Shown here in pieces: positions 1-12,960 of a stretch of DNA of 64,000 nt. The notes under the pieces were generated by a model. The model saw only the letters and a list, made by a program, of their open reading frames with translations, did no database searches and was not told the origin of the DNA. Origin of the DNA: Paralichthys olivaceus (lineage: Eukaryota; Chordata; Actinopteri; Pleuronectiformes; Paralichthyidae). The DNA is taken from positions 3,628,501-3,692,500 of the forward strand of contig NC_091115.1 of NCBI RefSeq assembly GCF_024713975.1, in the 5' to 3' direction. Numbering within the stretch: position 1 is the stretch's first letter; each line of letters begins with the position of its first letter. The position numbers and the translations under genes are program-made.

Positions 1-22
1 ACACACACACACCACTCCACAG

Positions 23-108
23 GAGCGTGATGAGGTGAGCCGGGCTGAGCTGAGGCCCAGATGTTGTTGGCCTCTCTGCGGGCAGCCAGCAGCAGCCGTT
101 CCCGCTCG
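23..108 (+). CDS. possible internal exon of an unrecognised gene at the window edge
   Basis: This GC-rich segment follows an AC-rich run ending in AG (21-22) and is followed by a strong donor, GGTGAGC, at 109. Only one forward frame is open, giving 28 codons plus two bases. That phase joins in frame to the candidate terminal exon at 600-786. The predicted peptide is not protein-like enough to be convincing. The reverse strand is also open here and reads as a charged, leucine-rich stretch beginning LTERERLLLAARREANN, which could be an exon of a minus-strand gene. I cannot decide between the strands, and chance is possible. I recognise no family. Confidence 0.15.
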
Positions 109-599
109 GTGAGCTCCCGAGGGGTCGGTGGTGGGGTTGATGGGAGGAGGAGGAGGAATCAGGCCTGTTTACAGCTCTCCAATAATCAACACAGCAGGGA
201 GGCCCACTCCCCACTGCTACTGTTGTTTACTGCTGTTTATTTTCTGCCCCTGTCCACTGCCTCACCTCGCAGGGCCGTAATGCTGCAGCGGCGACAGTCT
301 GCCCCGGTGGAAGTGGCTGTGAGTGAGGACTGGCAGCAGGGATGAGAATAATAAGGATAATGTGTCGAGCTGCAGGGAGCAGAAGAAATAACAGAGCAAA
401 GTAAATTAAACCGGGCTGTGACAAAAAAAACCTTTGAGTTTGCAAACTGCATTTCTGAATAAATTACGAATTTATGTTTTTAATCGGGCAGCTTTTACAC
501 AAGGTTGAAGAAAAACTATTGTTCGTGTTAAATGATGTTAAATGTTGTGAAAAATCCTTTATTCATCCTGACGCTTTTTCTTTGTCTCTCGTCCATCAG

Positions 600-786
600 G
601 TGGACCCATCCAACCGACTACATGACCTCTGACCTTTATAGAAAGGACGACAGTCAATGCACAGACCGCTTATTAAGTGTAATGTCTCAAGAAGAAGACG
701 AAGATCGTCTGTGGTCGTCCATTAAAAAGAAGGTTGGTGGTTTGATCCCTCGCTCCTCTAGTCTCCTTAAGAAGTTCAGCACATAA
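600..786 (+). CDS. possible terminal exon of an unrecognised plus-strand gene
   Basis: A pyrimidine-rich tract ending in CAG at 599 makes a very good 3' splice site. The frame after it stays open for 61 codons and closes with TAA at 784-786. The peptide is hydrophilic and rich in D, E, K, R and S, with an acidic patch (SQEEDEDR) followed by a basic end (IKKKVGG, then LLKKFST). This composition is more protein-like than the other short open frames nearby. AATAAA sites occur about 300 bases downstream, near 1090 and 1165. The frame also extends upstream to an ATG at 532, so a short intronless ORF is the alternative. I do not recognise the protein. Synteny would suggest ptprq here, but no phosphatase motif is visible. 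Confidence 0.3.
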
Positions 787-1509
787 CAGCTCTGTGCTGT
801 TTGTGTGAATGTGTCCTGCAAACTACTTCTGTAAAACTCTTTTAGCGGTGGATGAGATCAGAAACCGAACACTTATCAATGATATGTGCACAGCTGCGTT
901 CGGGAACATCACCTTTAACCCTTCAGAGACGGTTTAGATGAAAATAGACTTTTGTTGTGTAATTTCTTGTTATGTTCTCTCGTCTTCAAGGACACAAGAG
1001 AAGCAGTTTTTATCAAAATATGTTTCATGGATCATGTTTATTTCTTCCGGATTGATGATAATGAAAAACTGGAGTCGCAACAAGTCATTAATAAAAGAGT
1101 AAAAAGCTTTAATGGCTTATTTGTAAGGAAATCACTCACATTAACTGAAGTTGCTCAATTCATTAATAAAACTGTTAACACTTACAAACCATTGATGAAG
1201 AGTGCACGAGCAGAAAGTGTTCACCGGTGTGTTTTTGTGAAATGAATCCGTGCACGGCTGCAGGACATGAAGGAAATAAGCGAACATGTCAAAGGTTGTG
1301 TGGTTCAGTTTGATCTTTATTGGCTGATTGTGTGAGTGCAACATGTCGGCGCCTGTGTTGGTTTTATCTTCTGTTGCTTTGACTCAGAAGCTGTGTTGGT
1401 GAATTAGGTCAATTAGCTTTGGACCATGAAGGTGTCGCAATTATTTTCTGCACAAGTTCCTGTAATTGTTTTGCTTTTTAAATCATGTCTTTAATAGCGA
1501 GGGGTTATT

Positions 1510-1512
<3 letters not shown>

Positions 1513-1543
<31 letters not shown>
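1513..1543. repeat. (CA)n microsatellite
   Basis: About 15 uninterrupted CA units. Confidence 0.95.
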
Positions 1544-1547
<4 letters not shown>

Positions 1548-1857
1548 CTGAACCTAACACCTGCCTTTCCTCTTTTAACACGTCTGACTCTCTGAGTCTC
1601 CAAAGCATAAAATAACACTGAGGTGTGAGGCCAGGATGCATTTTGTCATCACTTGCACTTCATCCCCACCTCTCCCCACGACGCCTTCATACTCACACAC
1701 TCACACACACTGCAATTAACACATGAGAGCATATGAACAAGTCACCCACACCCACATGTATAAAATAAACTTCACAGACCGCACAGGTTTATATAATGTT
1801 AAGAGACAAAAATACAGTTGGAGGTATATCTTCATTGACTTCACGCTGACCACTGCT

Positions 1858-1912
1858 CTCCTCCTCCTCCTCCTCCTCCTCCTCCTCCTCCTCCTCCTCC
1901 TCCTCCTCCTCC
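1858..1912. repeat. (CTC)n trinucleotide microsatellite
   Basis: About 18 uninterrupted CTC units, purine-rich on the minus strand. This is the longest trinucleotide tract in the window. Confidence 0.95.
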
Positions 1913-2791
1913 CTGCAGCGCTCCCCTCCTCGTCAGGCCTCATTGCCCCGTGTGAGTAAACAACAATTGGCCGAGGATCAGGGGACAGTAGCAGGCAGCG
2001 ACAACAAATGTTGGCTTCAGTGGACAGGAAGTGCAGCCTAACCAAGCGACACGCCGCTGTTTGTGGTAATGATGGTGGGTGATAATGAGGAGCTGCACTG
2101 CTGATCTGAGCCACTGTCCTTGGGGGAGGTGACCTCTGAGAGCATGTGACTGTGAGCGAGTGGATGAGTGTCAGTGGAGGAGAGGGTCGCTGACGTGTCA
2201 GTGAGTTTTAATATCAAGACTGAAACGAGGCAATAATTAGATTTGAGGAAATAAACATGTGTTTCTACCAATGTGACCTCAGCAAACCTCATGATTAATT
2301 AGCTGTTATTGACTTTTGAACAAATATTTGATGGATAAACAATCAAAAATAACGACGATCCTATTTCATGAATTATACAAATATTTTCTGCTTCCAGCTT
2401 CTTAAATGTGAGTTTTCCCCTGTTTTCTCATCGTAAGTGGATTGTGGGTAATAATTTGGGTTTCGGACTCTTCAGTCAGACTAAACAAGTAACTCGACCT
2501 GACTTTCTTGGAACTTGTGATGGATGTTTTCCAGCGTGGCATTTTCTGGCCTCTTGTGTGGATTTTATTACCTCTGGACGGAGCTCAACTAGCTGTCCAT
2601 TGTTTCCATTCTTGATGCTAAGCTAACAGCTCCAGCTACACATTCTCCATACAGACAGGCGAAGCTGTAACTGCAAGGCAAAATAAAGTTTGCTAATCAA
2701 ACTCATTGTATTTAGTTTATCACCAGACATACAAGAGTCTATATGATACTTGTGTGGGTGTATTGTTCGTATACTTTGTATTGGTTAAAGC

Positions 2792-2793
<2 letters not shown>

Positions 2794-2834
<41 letters not shown>
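2794..2834. repeat. (TG)n microsatellite
   Basis: About 20 uninterrupted TG units. Confidence 0.95.
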
Positions 2835-2835
<1 letters not shown>

Positions 2836-4109
2836 GACAGATGCTGGATTTGGAATCGTCTCTGAGGATTAAATGTCTCACGGATCATTTTCTCTCTTTG
2901 CAGAATCATCATTGTGGAGACACAGTGATTGAATATTTGTCTGTTGATGGTTCCAGTTTAACGACGACGGTTATTGTTCCGTCTTTCCGTCAAATAGCAG
3001 CTTTGTGTAAATTGCTTTCCGTGCGTGTCGAGTTTTTATAGTTTGGCTGTGAAGGACGATGATCTCAAACGAGCGGCCACCTGACTGTTTGAAACCTTTC
3101 CGAGCTCTGAGCACTGATGACAGCGATCAAGAGGAGCCTTTTCTGTTTATTCCTCAGCGTTCCCCTTTAGCTACACCCCCGCCCGCTCTCTTAAAGTAGC
3201 CCCAGTCACCGTTAAGGAGAAAATGGAGCTGATGATGGATTCATCTCATCTGCTTCACTCTGCATGAGGAGGCTCCGCTGGCTCTGCTCTCAGCCTGGGT
3301 TTCTGGTCTGAAAGCAGCCAGAAAAAGGCCGTTGCTGACCCGCTCCATTAGTCACACCCTCGACGGCCAGCGTTGACTCACTCCCAACACATTTAACCTA
3401 GACTTAAAACGGAATTATTCTCAGTGCACTCACGGAACCTCTCAGAACCTTTATCTCCCTTTTTAAATCTGCCTCTACCCTCGACTCTATCTTTGTCCAG
3501 GCTGTGTGTCTGCGGCCCTGGACGTGGCCCTGCACACTGAGTGAGCCGGGTCACGCAGGGGTGTCCCCCCCTGAGAGCTCGGGTGTTACGTCCGAGCCGA
3601 ATCGCAGGGTCATAGGCTACCTCACACACCCTCCAACCTTTTACCCTTCAGCCTCAGCAGCGACGCTCTGATTCCTCTGCGACAACCTGCCGACGACCTG
3701 CGGTGACCCCCCTCCTCCTCAGGGGTCAGGATCTATTTTAGTGAAAACACACAGTTCATACGAGAGCGCCTCACCTCCTGCGTAGCGAGGGCCGAGCAGA
3801 TTATCAGGGTTCACGACGCTCAGAGATGAGATTCCAGGCAGCTTTGAAGTAAAGAGGTTATCTTTCATTCCTGCCACATTTGTTGTTGTTTCCTTTAGCG
3901 TCTTTATTAAAGCAACAGGTCAACTTACCTGTGAGGAGACGAGAGCACCATCGTCCACATGTTCCTTTCAATGGCTCTAGATCATCAATAAAAATATACC
4001 AGCTTTAAAGAAGGATTTACAGATGTGAAATTAAAGTATTACTTAATTGCTGCTGAATAATCTGAACAAAAACTACTAAACAACTTTTAACATCTGAAAC
4101 TATAAGGGT

Positions 4110-4400
4110 GCTCGAAGTCTGGAAAATGTCTGGACATCGACATTTGAATCGGCTCTTATTACCAAAAGCTCTTGAATCTCCTTCTCTTTCCAAGTTTACG
4201 TCTTTGTCGGTGTCTTCTTCAGATATTTGTATTATTTTTAATAATGTTAAGTGTTAGAAACGTCATCAACTTGCCCACTCACCACACTCGTGGTCATACA
4301 TGACTGAGTGTGGAACGTGTGACTTTTACCATCACACCTGCCTGAACTTCTACAAAGCTCCATGCAAGACTGTGTATTTGTACTTTTCCACCAAATTCCA
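4110..4400. repeat. degraded interspersed repeat, copy 1
   Basis: The core at about 4150-4240 (CCAAAAGCTCTTGAATCT, then TTCCAAGTTTACGTCTTTGTC) is clearly related to 16860-16965 in the same orientation. The flanks up to about 4400 resemble the rest of the same kind of element. The family is not identified. No coding capacity remains. Confidence 0.5.
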
Positions 4401-5016
4401 TCATAATTGTTGCAGTTTTTATGAACAAAAATCCTTTGCTTTTGATTCTATTTATAAGGAGCAGCCTAATGTGTAGAGTAAGAGTTGTGGCCAGACGGAG
4501 GTTTTGTGCAGCTATAAAACTTTAAAGCTGAACGAATAATCCATAATCGCTCCACTGAAACAATTCCAAATACAAACTTGGCAAAATCAGCTGAACTGAG
4601 TCGATGTTTCACCACATGACTGCTTCTCACATAATAAAACATCTTTATCTTACATTTTTTATACAAAAATCACATTTGATTAGAATTTTTATTTGAGTGA
4701 CATTTAATGACGAGTAATATTTTATCACTCCGGTTAAAGCATGTGCTAAAACCCTGCCACAGGGGGCGGGTGAATTTTATCGCCGATGCTCTCATCACTT
4801 TCGGGGCTACGTTGGCGAATCTCCCACAAACCTGTTGCTTTCCTTTGAGGGATTTGACCTCCTGCTCCGTCAGCTTCACTAAGTGCTGCGGCGCTCATGA
4901 GCCGCTCGACTCGGACCTGTCAGGAAGTGTCGTGAAGAATGTTACTGCGAGAGAGAGGAGCATGAATTGATTGCCCTCCGACTGCTGCCAAAACGCACTC
5001 GCTGTGCCATCCTGAG

Positions 5017-5020
<4 letters not shown>

Positions 5021-5050
<30 letters not shown>
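5021..5050. repeat. (GT)n microsatellite
   Basis: 15 GT units. Confidence 0.95.
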
Positions 5051-5052
<2 letters not shown>

Positions 5053-5262
5053 CGGCCTGTCATGCCCCCCATATGTGGATATAGGGGGGGACATGGCTAA
5101 TTAAACGTAGTAAAAGCTGTTGAAAGGGGCTGGACACTGGCAGCACGAGAGGACCTGACACCCATGTGTTCTTGTTTCTGGAGAGGGACGGGGCAAGCGT
5201 GACGGAAGCTGGAGGCCCAGGTTGCAGCGCCCTGTCTGGCTGCCAGGGCTCAGGCACAGGGC

Positions 5263-5299
5263 AGGAGGAGGAGGAGGAGGAGGAGGAGGAGGAGGAGGA
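5263..5299. repeat. (AGG)n trinucleotide microsatellite
   Basis: About 12 AGG units. They give a poly-glutamate frame that should not be read as coding. Confidence 0.93.
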
Positions 5300-7048
5300 A
5301 GGTGGTGTTAATATTAACTGCTATTCCAGACCTTCTTCTACCAGTCTGTCTTTTGGGTTTTTTTTCTCCTCCATTTCCACCACTCCCCAGTCAGCTCTAA
5401 ACCCTAACACGCCTGCCTACTGCTGCACACGCACACACACACACACATACAAGTATATACACACATTCCAAGAGAAAGGGATGGGAGCGTGACAATCGGG
5501 AAACAACGGCTGTTAGTTACAGAAAATGCATTACGGCTTGAGCCCGGGCCGCAGAGCGGAGGAGAGGAAGTGGTGGGATTACGCCGGGCTCGGACGACGA
5601 GAGCGCAGGGGCCATTTCTTCCCCCTCTCTGCAGTAAACTGTCCAGATTTACAAGGCCTCCAGGGACACAGATACCCCATCCTCGTCCTGTCAAACCTCG
5701 ACAGCTCCTGATTTAAAAATAATCCTAAATCAGCCCGTGACAGTTGTCAGCAGGGCAGGAGGAGGTCAGAGGCACCATCGACGCAGGAGGAAAAGCTAAT
5801 CGCATAAAAGGCGACTGTGTTTGTTAGATAAGATATAAACCTCATACGCACGGTGTATTTAAAGATGCAATCTGTAAACCGCTGCAATCTGCTCCATTAT
5901 GGCCTTAAACACAGTGAATTGGTGGATTAATGACACTCGGTTTCTGAGATTCTAACGCGAGAACAAGTTTAACATATTTTAAAGCACATTTGGCAAATTC
6001 GTGCATCTTTCATTGAGCATCAGTGATGAGGAAAACAAAAAAAAGAATCTTTAAATAATGAATAACTTGTATATTTGGGTCTCGACCTCTGCACAACTCA
6101 CCACAAGGCAGCGGGTCGGGACCCCCAAGAGGTCTCAAGACATTTAAGTCTTTTTAGTTGAATTATTGAGAAAGACACTCAGTGGAACACAAACCTCTAC
6201 CAAGGCCCAACAGTCCTCATCGAGATATAATATGTGACGATTCTTGATTAAATGTCCGACCTATTTTCCAAAAACGTTTAAAACCAGTTTTCAAACCAAA
6301 GAAATCCCCAACATGCCTGGTATCTTTTAACAAGATCCAGGAATTGTTCCCTGGGAAATCAGGGAAAATGTCAAAAATGCCAATGATAATAAAAGTTAGA
6401 AAACATCTGGATGGTTTGTGAGTCAGACCACGAGTGTCCCATAATGCCCCCTGGTAGCGTTATGACATGTTCCTAGATCTCAGCATTTACCCTGGTGAGT
6501 TTTATCATAACCTCTAGAAATAATGGCCCAACGACAAAGCTGTAATGAATTATTGTTTATGGGATCACGAGGCAAATAAAGATTGGGAGCCATTCTTGTA
6601 ATTTATGAATCAAGCTGCACGGAGCCGCAGGCTAACACTGTCTCTCCTTCCCTTCGTCCTCCACATCTGACAGAGTTGAGCATATATCTGCCTGTAGCAG
6701 TAAATAATAGCATTTCACTATCTCCCTTCTGTCCTGTTCCAGCTACTGCTCCGTTGATGTATGTTTTTTTGTCTTTTTAGTGTGGAAGCATCCCCTCGAA
6801 CCGGATACTGCCGGCCCGCCTCTCCTGTGATCACCGCAGGCCTCGGAAGACCCCTTCAACAGAAACAGGAAGCAGTTCATGGCGCGGGTCATGACCCCTC
6901 TCATTCAGCCCCATGAGTCAAGCAGGGCCCACCCCGGCGAAACACAGGAAAGTTCCGGTCCCATCAACAAGGTGTGGAAGGATATTCAGAGGGAAGGAGG
7001 GGCGCAAAGACTCCTCTCTTCTCTCACTCGATGCACATACGTATGTAC

Positions 7049-7072
7049 TGTGTGTGTGTGTGTGTGTGTGTG
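7049..7072. repeat. (TG)n microsatellite
   Basis: About 12 TG units. Confidence 0.93.
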
Positions 7073-10000
7073 AGTCAGAGAGGTGCACATCTGCTGAGCA
7101 GTATCCGTGTAACATTATTACACACAAGGTCCACTGAATCTCACCTAAACGCAACTACAGCTGCATCTAATACACGGCTGCATCCACAGGAGGAAACTAC
7201 TGTATGAGCTGCTGCTGCTGAACAAATACTACGTCCCTCCAGACGTCTGATCTACGGCTCCGGGCCAGAACACAGTCTATAACTACTGTGCACGAGTACA
7301 GGCAGTAAAAGGTTCGAAGAATCCAACGCAGTCATAAATGTGAATGCATGTCTTCTTTTGAAGGATTTATTATCTGTATTTTAAGTCAAGTTTTGCTGTT
7401 TCCTGTGTGTTTTTCTCCATTTAAGTTTTTTATGGACCCTGTGAACCACTGAAGGCTCAGTGTGTTGGGTGATTTTGAATAAGACGACGTCATAAGACTG
7501 AAGTAATGAGACGTGACATGACTGAAACATAGACTGTGTCTCAATTCAGTGGCTGAATCCTTCGGAGGCCACATTTGAAGACCGATTGCATCGCAGCAGA
7601 CTCTCCCACTTCATTCAAATGCAACAACAAACGCGTCCTCCCATCCCAGAGAAACGAAGACTCAAACGGGTGGATCCCGGCCCTGCTCACAGTATTTTTA
7701 TTTTTATATTCATTACACATTGTGGGAATTTTTGAGAGCGTCATATCATGAATAAATGCAAAAACCTAATAATGGTGGACAATAAATATAACACTTTATA
7801 TTGAGGAATATGATTTAACATATAAGATTCCTGTGTTTAATATGACGATAGACTGATGATACATGATCTCAGTGTGTGAGGAGAAGTAATCTGACTCACT
7901 GCAAGTCCCCTGAAGTGGCAGGAGACATGACTGGACTTGCCCCGGCTTGTCAGGAGATCAGGAAAACAAAAACACAAGCGTGATTTGATACAATGTGTAT
8001 TATTTACCTGCTTTAACATGTCGTGGTTTCACATTTATTTAGTAAAACGAGAGGGAAGAAATAACAAAATAAAGCAAAGATTTTTACCACAGCTCATTTT
8101 TCAGGATGATAGAAAATACAGCAAAGGTAAAAACAATAATTAAAAGGAGCAAAAGTAAAGGAAAGTGACGGCGAGTTGGTGTTTGTCGCAAAAGCATTAA
8201 ACTGCCAGTGTCAGATGTGAATGGAGAGTCAGTCTGTCGTGCATGTGCATTACTTCAGTCGAAGCCAGATCTCTGAAAAGCTACAGAGCCACAGAAACGT
8301 GTTGTGTTGTAACTTTACTTTCTCTAAACCCACAGAAATAAGACGCTCGTCGAGTGGAGGTTTTCGTGCCAAAGATTCAGTTTTTTTTGGCCAAAACATG
8401 GAGCTGATGTCATGGGAGCTGTGTTAATGTTCATGTTCGACCACATCTGATATTTCACTTTAATGGACGGGTGTTAAGTGGGGGTGAGCGCAGGGGGAGC
8501 GAGCCGGAGCGAGAAAGACGAGATCGTTTGGCTGAACAAAGCAAAGGTTCTTTCCTCAATAGCTCAGACTAACTCCAACATTATTTCCACTTGTCAGATA
8601 ATCTTTACTTAAGAGCTCCGTCTCACAGTCTGAATTATTCAGCCTTCACAGACTCTCTAATCTTTATCAACGTCCCTGATAAAGTTGGGGAATCAGAACA
8701 ATTTCACCCGTGATAAGAATAAACCTTATTCTAACATTTCAGTTTGAAGTGACACTAATAAAAAAAAAGGTAGGCTGTATAGAGCCTGTATAAGCCCCGC
8801 CCCCTCCTTGTTAATGGTTGGGATATAGATGTGCTCTATGTCTTAAACTGTGGCTCAGCAAAATGAATAACACAACTTTGTCAACTATTACAATGAATGG
8901 TTGCCGCATATTATATCTTGAGGTGATTTTCATTTTCTTCCTCTTCATAACCCTGTAGTTTCTCCGTCATTCAAACGGCCTCCTCAGTAATTTAATCCTC
9001 CGTCTACTCCACGCTGATAAGAATCATCTTTTTAACAAATGAGCTGGCTTTTCTCCGGCTGAATTTATGCCTTGCCAGTTCTGGTATTTGTCCTTTTGCC
9101 AGCTGTTTTCTTTCCTGAGGTAAATCTCTATAAATCAATGCGAGTTAATCTGCTGAGAAGATTGTGTGCTCGCCCCGGCTATGGGGGCACTCTATCTCCA
9201 TTGGTTACAGAGCATCCATCAAGTGCTCAATGGAGGCTCGGCAGAGCAGTGACACCCTGATCCCCTCTAACCCCACGGCCCTCAAGCCCAACCATCCGAA
9301 CCCCTCCTTCCTCACACTTCTTCATATTCTCAGGATAATTAGGTCGTGAAGATCTTTTCATTCCGCAGAGATAGAGAACGGCCGTTTAAAGGGAAACGTA
9401 TCATATCAGTTGTTATCTGCTGTTAAGTTTCGCACTCACACATCCGCCTCCTCTTTATCTGGATGTCCTCTCGGCCTCGCAGCCAAACAATTCTTCCTCC
9501 TGCGCTGTCTCCAGGGCGGCAGTGTCTTGCCGCATTGGAAAGTTGATCTGATTGCGCTGTCATTCATCATGTAACTTTAACTCCAGGGGCACGGCAGAGT
9601 GAAGTCAGGGCTTCTTCTTCCTCGCAAGTGATATAAAGCTGCGGCGTCATGGGTGCAAATCATCGTTGCGCTCGCTGCAAGGGGAGATGGGTTTTGAAAT
9701 TCTTCACATTCTGTCCGAGGGTTGTCTCCGTGGAGAGCTCGTACCTGGCGCAGTGGTGTCGGTAACATATGCACGTTTATGATATGCAGATACACTCGTC
9801 ATCAATCAGACTCAGCTATGCAGGGTAATACTGTATCACTGAAATGGAAAGACTTGTCGGCATTAAATGAGGTGGTGGAGGAGGATGAACTGATTTTGCA
9901 GATTTTCTGTGGCTTTGATAGATTAAAGAAAAGAAAGAGAGAAGACGAGTGGGACAGCATGTTAGTTTTCTGTGGTTCGAACCCTGGATGACCCTGTTGT

Positions 10001-12784
10001 GTTTACCCAGGTTGTCCTGCAGCTCCTCCCTTTATACCCACCATGCCAGACCTCCTCCATCCAACTCCCATCAGCCACTTCCCAGGTGAGGACCTTTGTT
10101 GACATGCAAAATATTTCCTGAACTGGATGACAAATGTTGAGGGAGTTGACCCGGGCCTTTACAGGGTTGTCAACACACTTCTTTTGAGTATAAGCAAATA
10201 TTATATATATTAGAATCAGCTTTTCTGCTGTAAACGTACTTACATCGTCTACAAACATACAGCAAACATTAAGTCGAAGATGAAATGAGTTTAGAGCATA
10301 CAGTAAATAGTAAATGATGCATTGTACACATTAAGGAGATGCATTTATAGATAGAATAAGTATAACTTGCTGGTACCTGGTTAATAATGCGTTTAAAATG
10401 GAACATAAAATATAACTTTATGAAATAATGCATTGAGATGATTTTGATAGAGAAAGAGAAAATGGTGGTTGGAGTGTTTGTCACTGTGCAGCTGCTTCAG
10501 CTGATGAACAAATGAATGAAATGAACATCTTTTTGCGACATGGCCACAATACTGAGCTTCATGACTCCAGGGTCATTTTGAAAAGTACTCAAAGAAATGA
10601 TATCGAACAGTATTATTGAATAGTCTTTTCAGTTAGATGTAATTCAGTTTTAAGTGTTGGTTTTCCTGACACTACGTGACTCTGTGTGCTTCGTGTTTCA
10701 GTCGACAGTGGGTCTGTGCAGCAGAGACTCCGACTCAGAATTCTTCTTCATGTTTTGCTCCCAGTGCGATCAGCCTCCTGACATGTACAGACTCAGCTGC
10801 CATGTTGAGTTCCTTCCTCCTGGTTGCCACCTCTCCCCGGGCTCAGTCGGCTGTTTTTGAAAGCAGGCTGCAGGAGACCACACGGGGAGAGGGAATCAAA
10901 GAAAACATGTCCGACAAACACAACCAACAACGGCTGATGTTGCCTTTCATCTGCCTCGATCCGGCACAGAGGGGGTTGGAGCAGAATTCAAAACAGCTCG
11001 GGAATCAGAGGGGAATTTTCTCGTTTGCAGGACGACATCACGCCTGCTGTGATGAATTCAGGGCACTAGTAGTGTTCTACTGTAGAGAGTAAAGATGTGC
11101 ATTCCTTCATCAAGCGCTGTTGAGAACGGGTCAAGCGGGTCAGTCCTGGTCACTGGTGTGTCGAAGTGCCAAAAGAAACGCAGAGGGAGGGGGAGGAAGA
11201 GTGTGAATCACTGGTCCAAGATGACTCCATTCCCTCCTATTGTTCACCATCCCTGAGCGTCTTCTTTCCATTCGAGAAGCGTGAAGAAATGACTCAAAAC
11301 TCAAACATCGGCCCCAAAGGAGCTCCTCACTCTCAAAGAATGTCCAAACGAGCAAGAGGCTCTCAGACACCAGCGCTGCTCTCTCTTAAAACAATGTCTG
11401 AAAGTCTCCAAAGGGGGAAACACACAAGAGAAAGCTGGCTTGGTTTTCAGCCGCCGGCGGAACTGGACTGGTGGGAAACTGAAATAATTTCTTTTAGCAG
11501 TTTAAGGTTACAGTTTGTGTTTTAATAATTTTGACTGGGAGCCAGAGGGGTGGTTTAGTCCTAATGGCCTGGAGCCATGGTCTGTGATGGGCTGGGGTAC
11601 GGTGATTAGCTCGGGGGCTTACGGATGAACCCGAGGTAGCGCAAGGTTTCAGCTCCCCGCTGGCGTAAACTGTGGGTGGCAAGGAGATAAAACACGAGGC
11701 AGACTCAGTGTTGTTTGTGCTGCCTGTTTGTGGTCTGCATCCATGCAGGGGCGTGTGTGCAGCCCTTATGTCTCTGATATGTAGCACAGGGACGCTAAAA
11801 CCGCCTACAGAGAGAGCGAGGTGTAATAACACAGCTTTTGTTTAGCCAATATTTCGGCAGAGAAATGCAGCTACCAGAAGGTGTTTAATGGAAAAAAGCT
11901 GGTTTTGTGCATGAAAATCTTCCTTGAAACAAAGTGAACATACAATATAAAAAAATGTGCATTTAAAAGTATGACATCCTCATATGAAATGGATTAATTG
12001 CAATCATAATAAACCTGGGGAGACGGGACTAAGTGTTCTCTACTGGAGGTCCATTGTTAAGTATGGGGGGTCCCGGTCCACCTGTCCCCATGCCCCGAGC
12101 ACCCAGGGTCAGCCACCAGAGAGGTGGTCCTGCCTGGCTCCATCCACACCAGGAGCAGCCCACCCTATCAACACTGAACAGTGTGAAACAACACAATAAC
12201 CAGCGGCCTGTCCAAATGTCAGCCAGGACAAGTGCTTGCTTTAAAGACGACCGCCACACATCCCGTTATCTCTCTGTGTGGTCTCCTCGTGAAGATGTGT
12301 TGTCACGTGTTTTTGTTTTTGTTTCATTGTCGTAATCTGCAGAAAAACCTCTGATGAGAAACATCTGAATCACTGATCAGTGCAACATTTTGAGAAATTT
12401 CAGATTCGGATAAAAGAAAGAGGAGAAGTTCGTGTCGGGGATTCGATGCCCGCAAAATTTAACACAGGAATTTATGGTGTTTGACAACGTGTCGACATCG
12501 ACGTCTGAGTTATTTGAGCGTATTTTCCTGCCAATGCCATTTGTGCTTAGAAAACACGACAGGGTTTGTTCAGTCTGTGATGTGGAATCAGGTTATTTAC
12601 AAAGTCAAGGAGACGACACTGACATCACTGCAAATAGACAGAAGCTTGAAGCAAAGCGTTCTTGTTTGAAATGTTGGTCGATGAGAATTCTTCACTCAAG
12701 TCAACTTCAGTTGGAAATGGGTTCAAAGTTTTTTAATAGTACTGGTATTTACTCAAGCATTTCTTCTGTATCTACTGATCTTAG

Positions 12785-12960
12785 GATTGGAGGCTGGAGA
12801 TAGAGCAAGTCGTCTCCTATTCAGAGGGTTGGTGGTTCAATCCCTGGCTCCTCCAGCCCACTAATCAAAGTGCCCTTAGGCAAGAGACTGAACCAAGAGT
12901 CCCATGGCGGCTGAGCAGACAGTGTTAGTAAAGATTTGATTGGTCCTTGAGACTAGAAAC
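12785..12960 (+). repeat. tRNA-derived SINE-like remnant
   Basis: A pol III B-box-like motif (GGTGGTTCAATCCCTGG) at about 12830 is followed by CTCCTCCAG and by a run resembling GGCAAGAGACTGAACC. This order is what I recall of a dispersed repeat common in teleost genomes. It is degraded and its family is not assigned with certainty. Confidence 0.5.

Larger units (their letters stand above)
787..4105. other. gene-free stretch with microsatellites
   Basis: No convincing exon is visible on either strand. The stretch holds three long microsatellites, listed separately, and ordinary AT-rich intergenic sequence. The 132-residue arginine-rich frame at 1716-2114 is an artefact of the CTC repeat. Confidence 0.6.
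4401..12784. other. gene-free stretch, intergenic
   Basis: No exon with a recognisable protein was found. The stretch holds several microsatellites, a remnant near 6190-6230 resembling the dispersed repeat described at 19221, and scattered short chance ORFs. Nothing else could be supported. Confidence 0.55.

Noticed and set aside
1716-2114. 132-residue minus-strand frame with a long arginine run
   Set aside because: It is the translation of the (CTC)n microsatellite and flanking noncoding sequence.
4707-4970. 87-residue plus-strand frame in a GC-mixed stretch
   Set aside because: No splice-site support and no recognisable motif; length compatible with chance.
5166-5492. 108-residue frame with poly-glutamate
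   Set aside because: Produced by the (AGG)n microsatellite and a CA repeat.
9970-9990. Perfect B-box GGTTCGAACCC suggesting a tRNA gene
   Set aside because: No A-box at the right distance and no cloverleaf stems could be found; at best a SINE relic.
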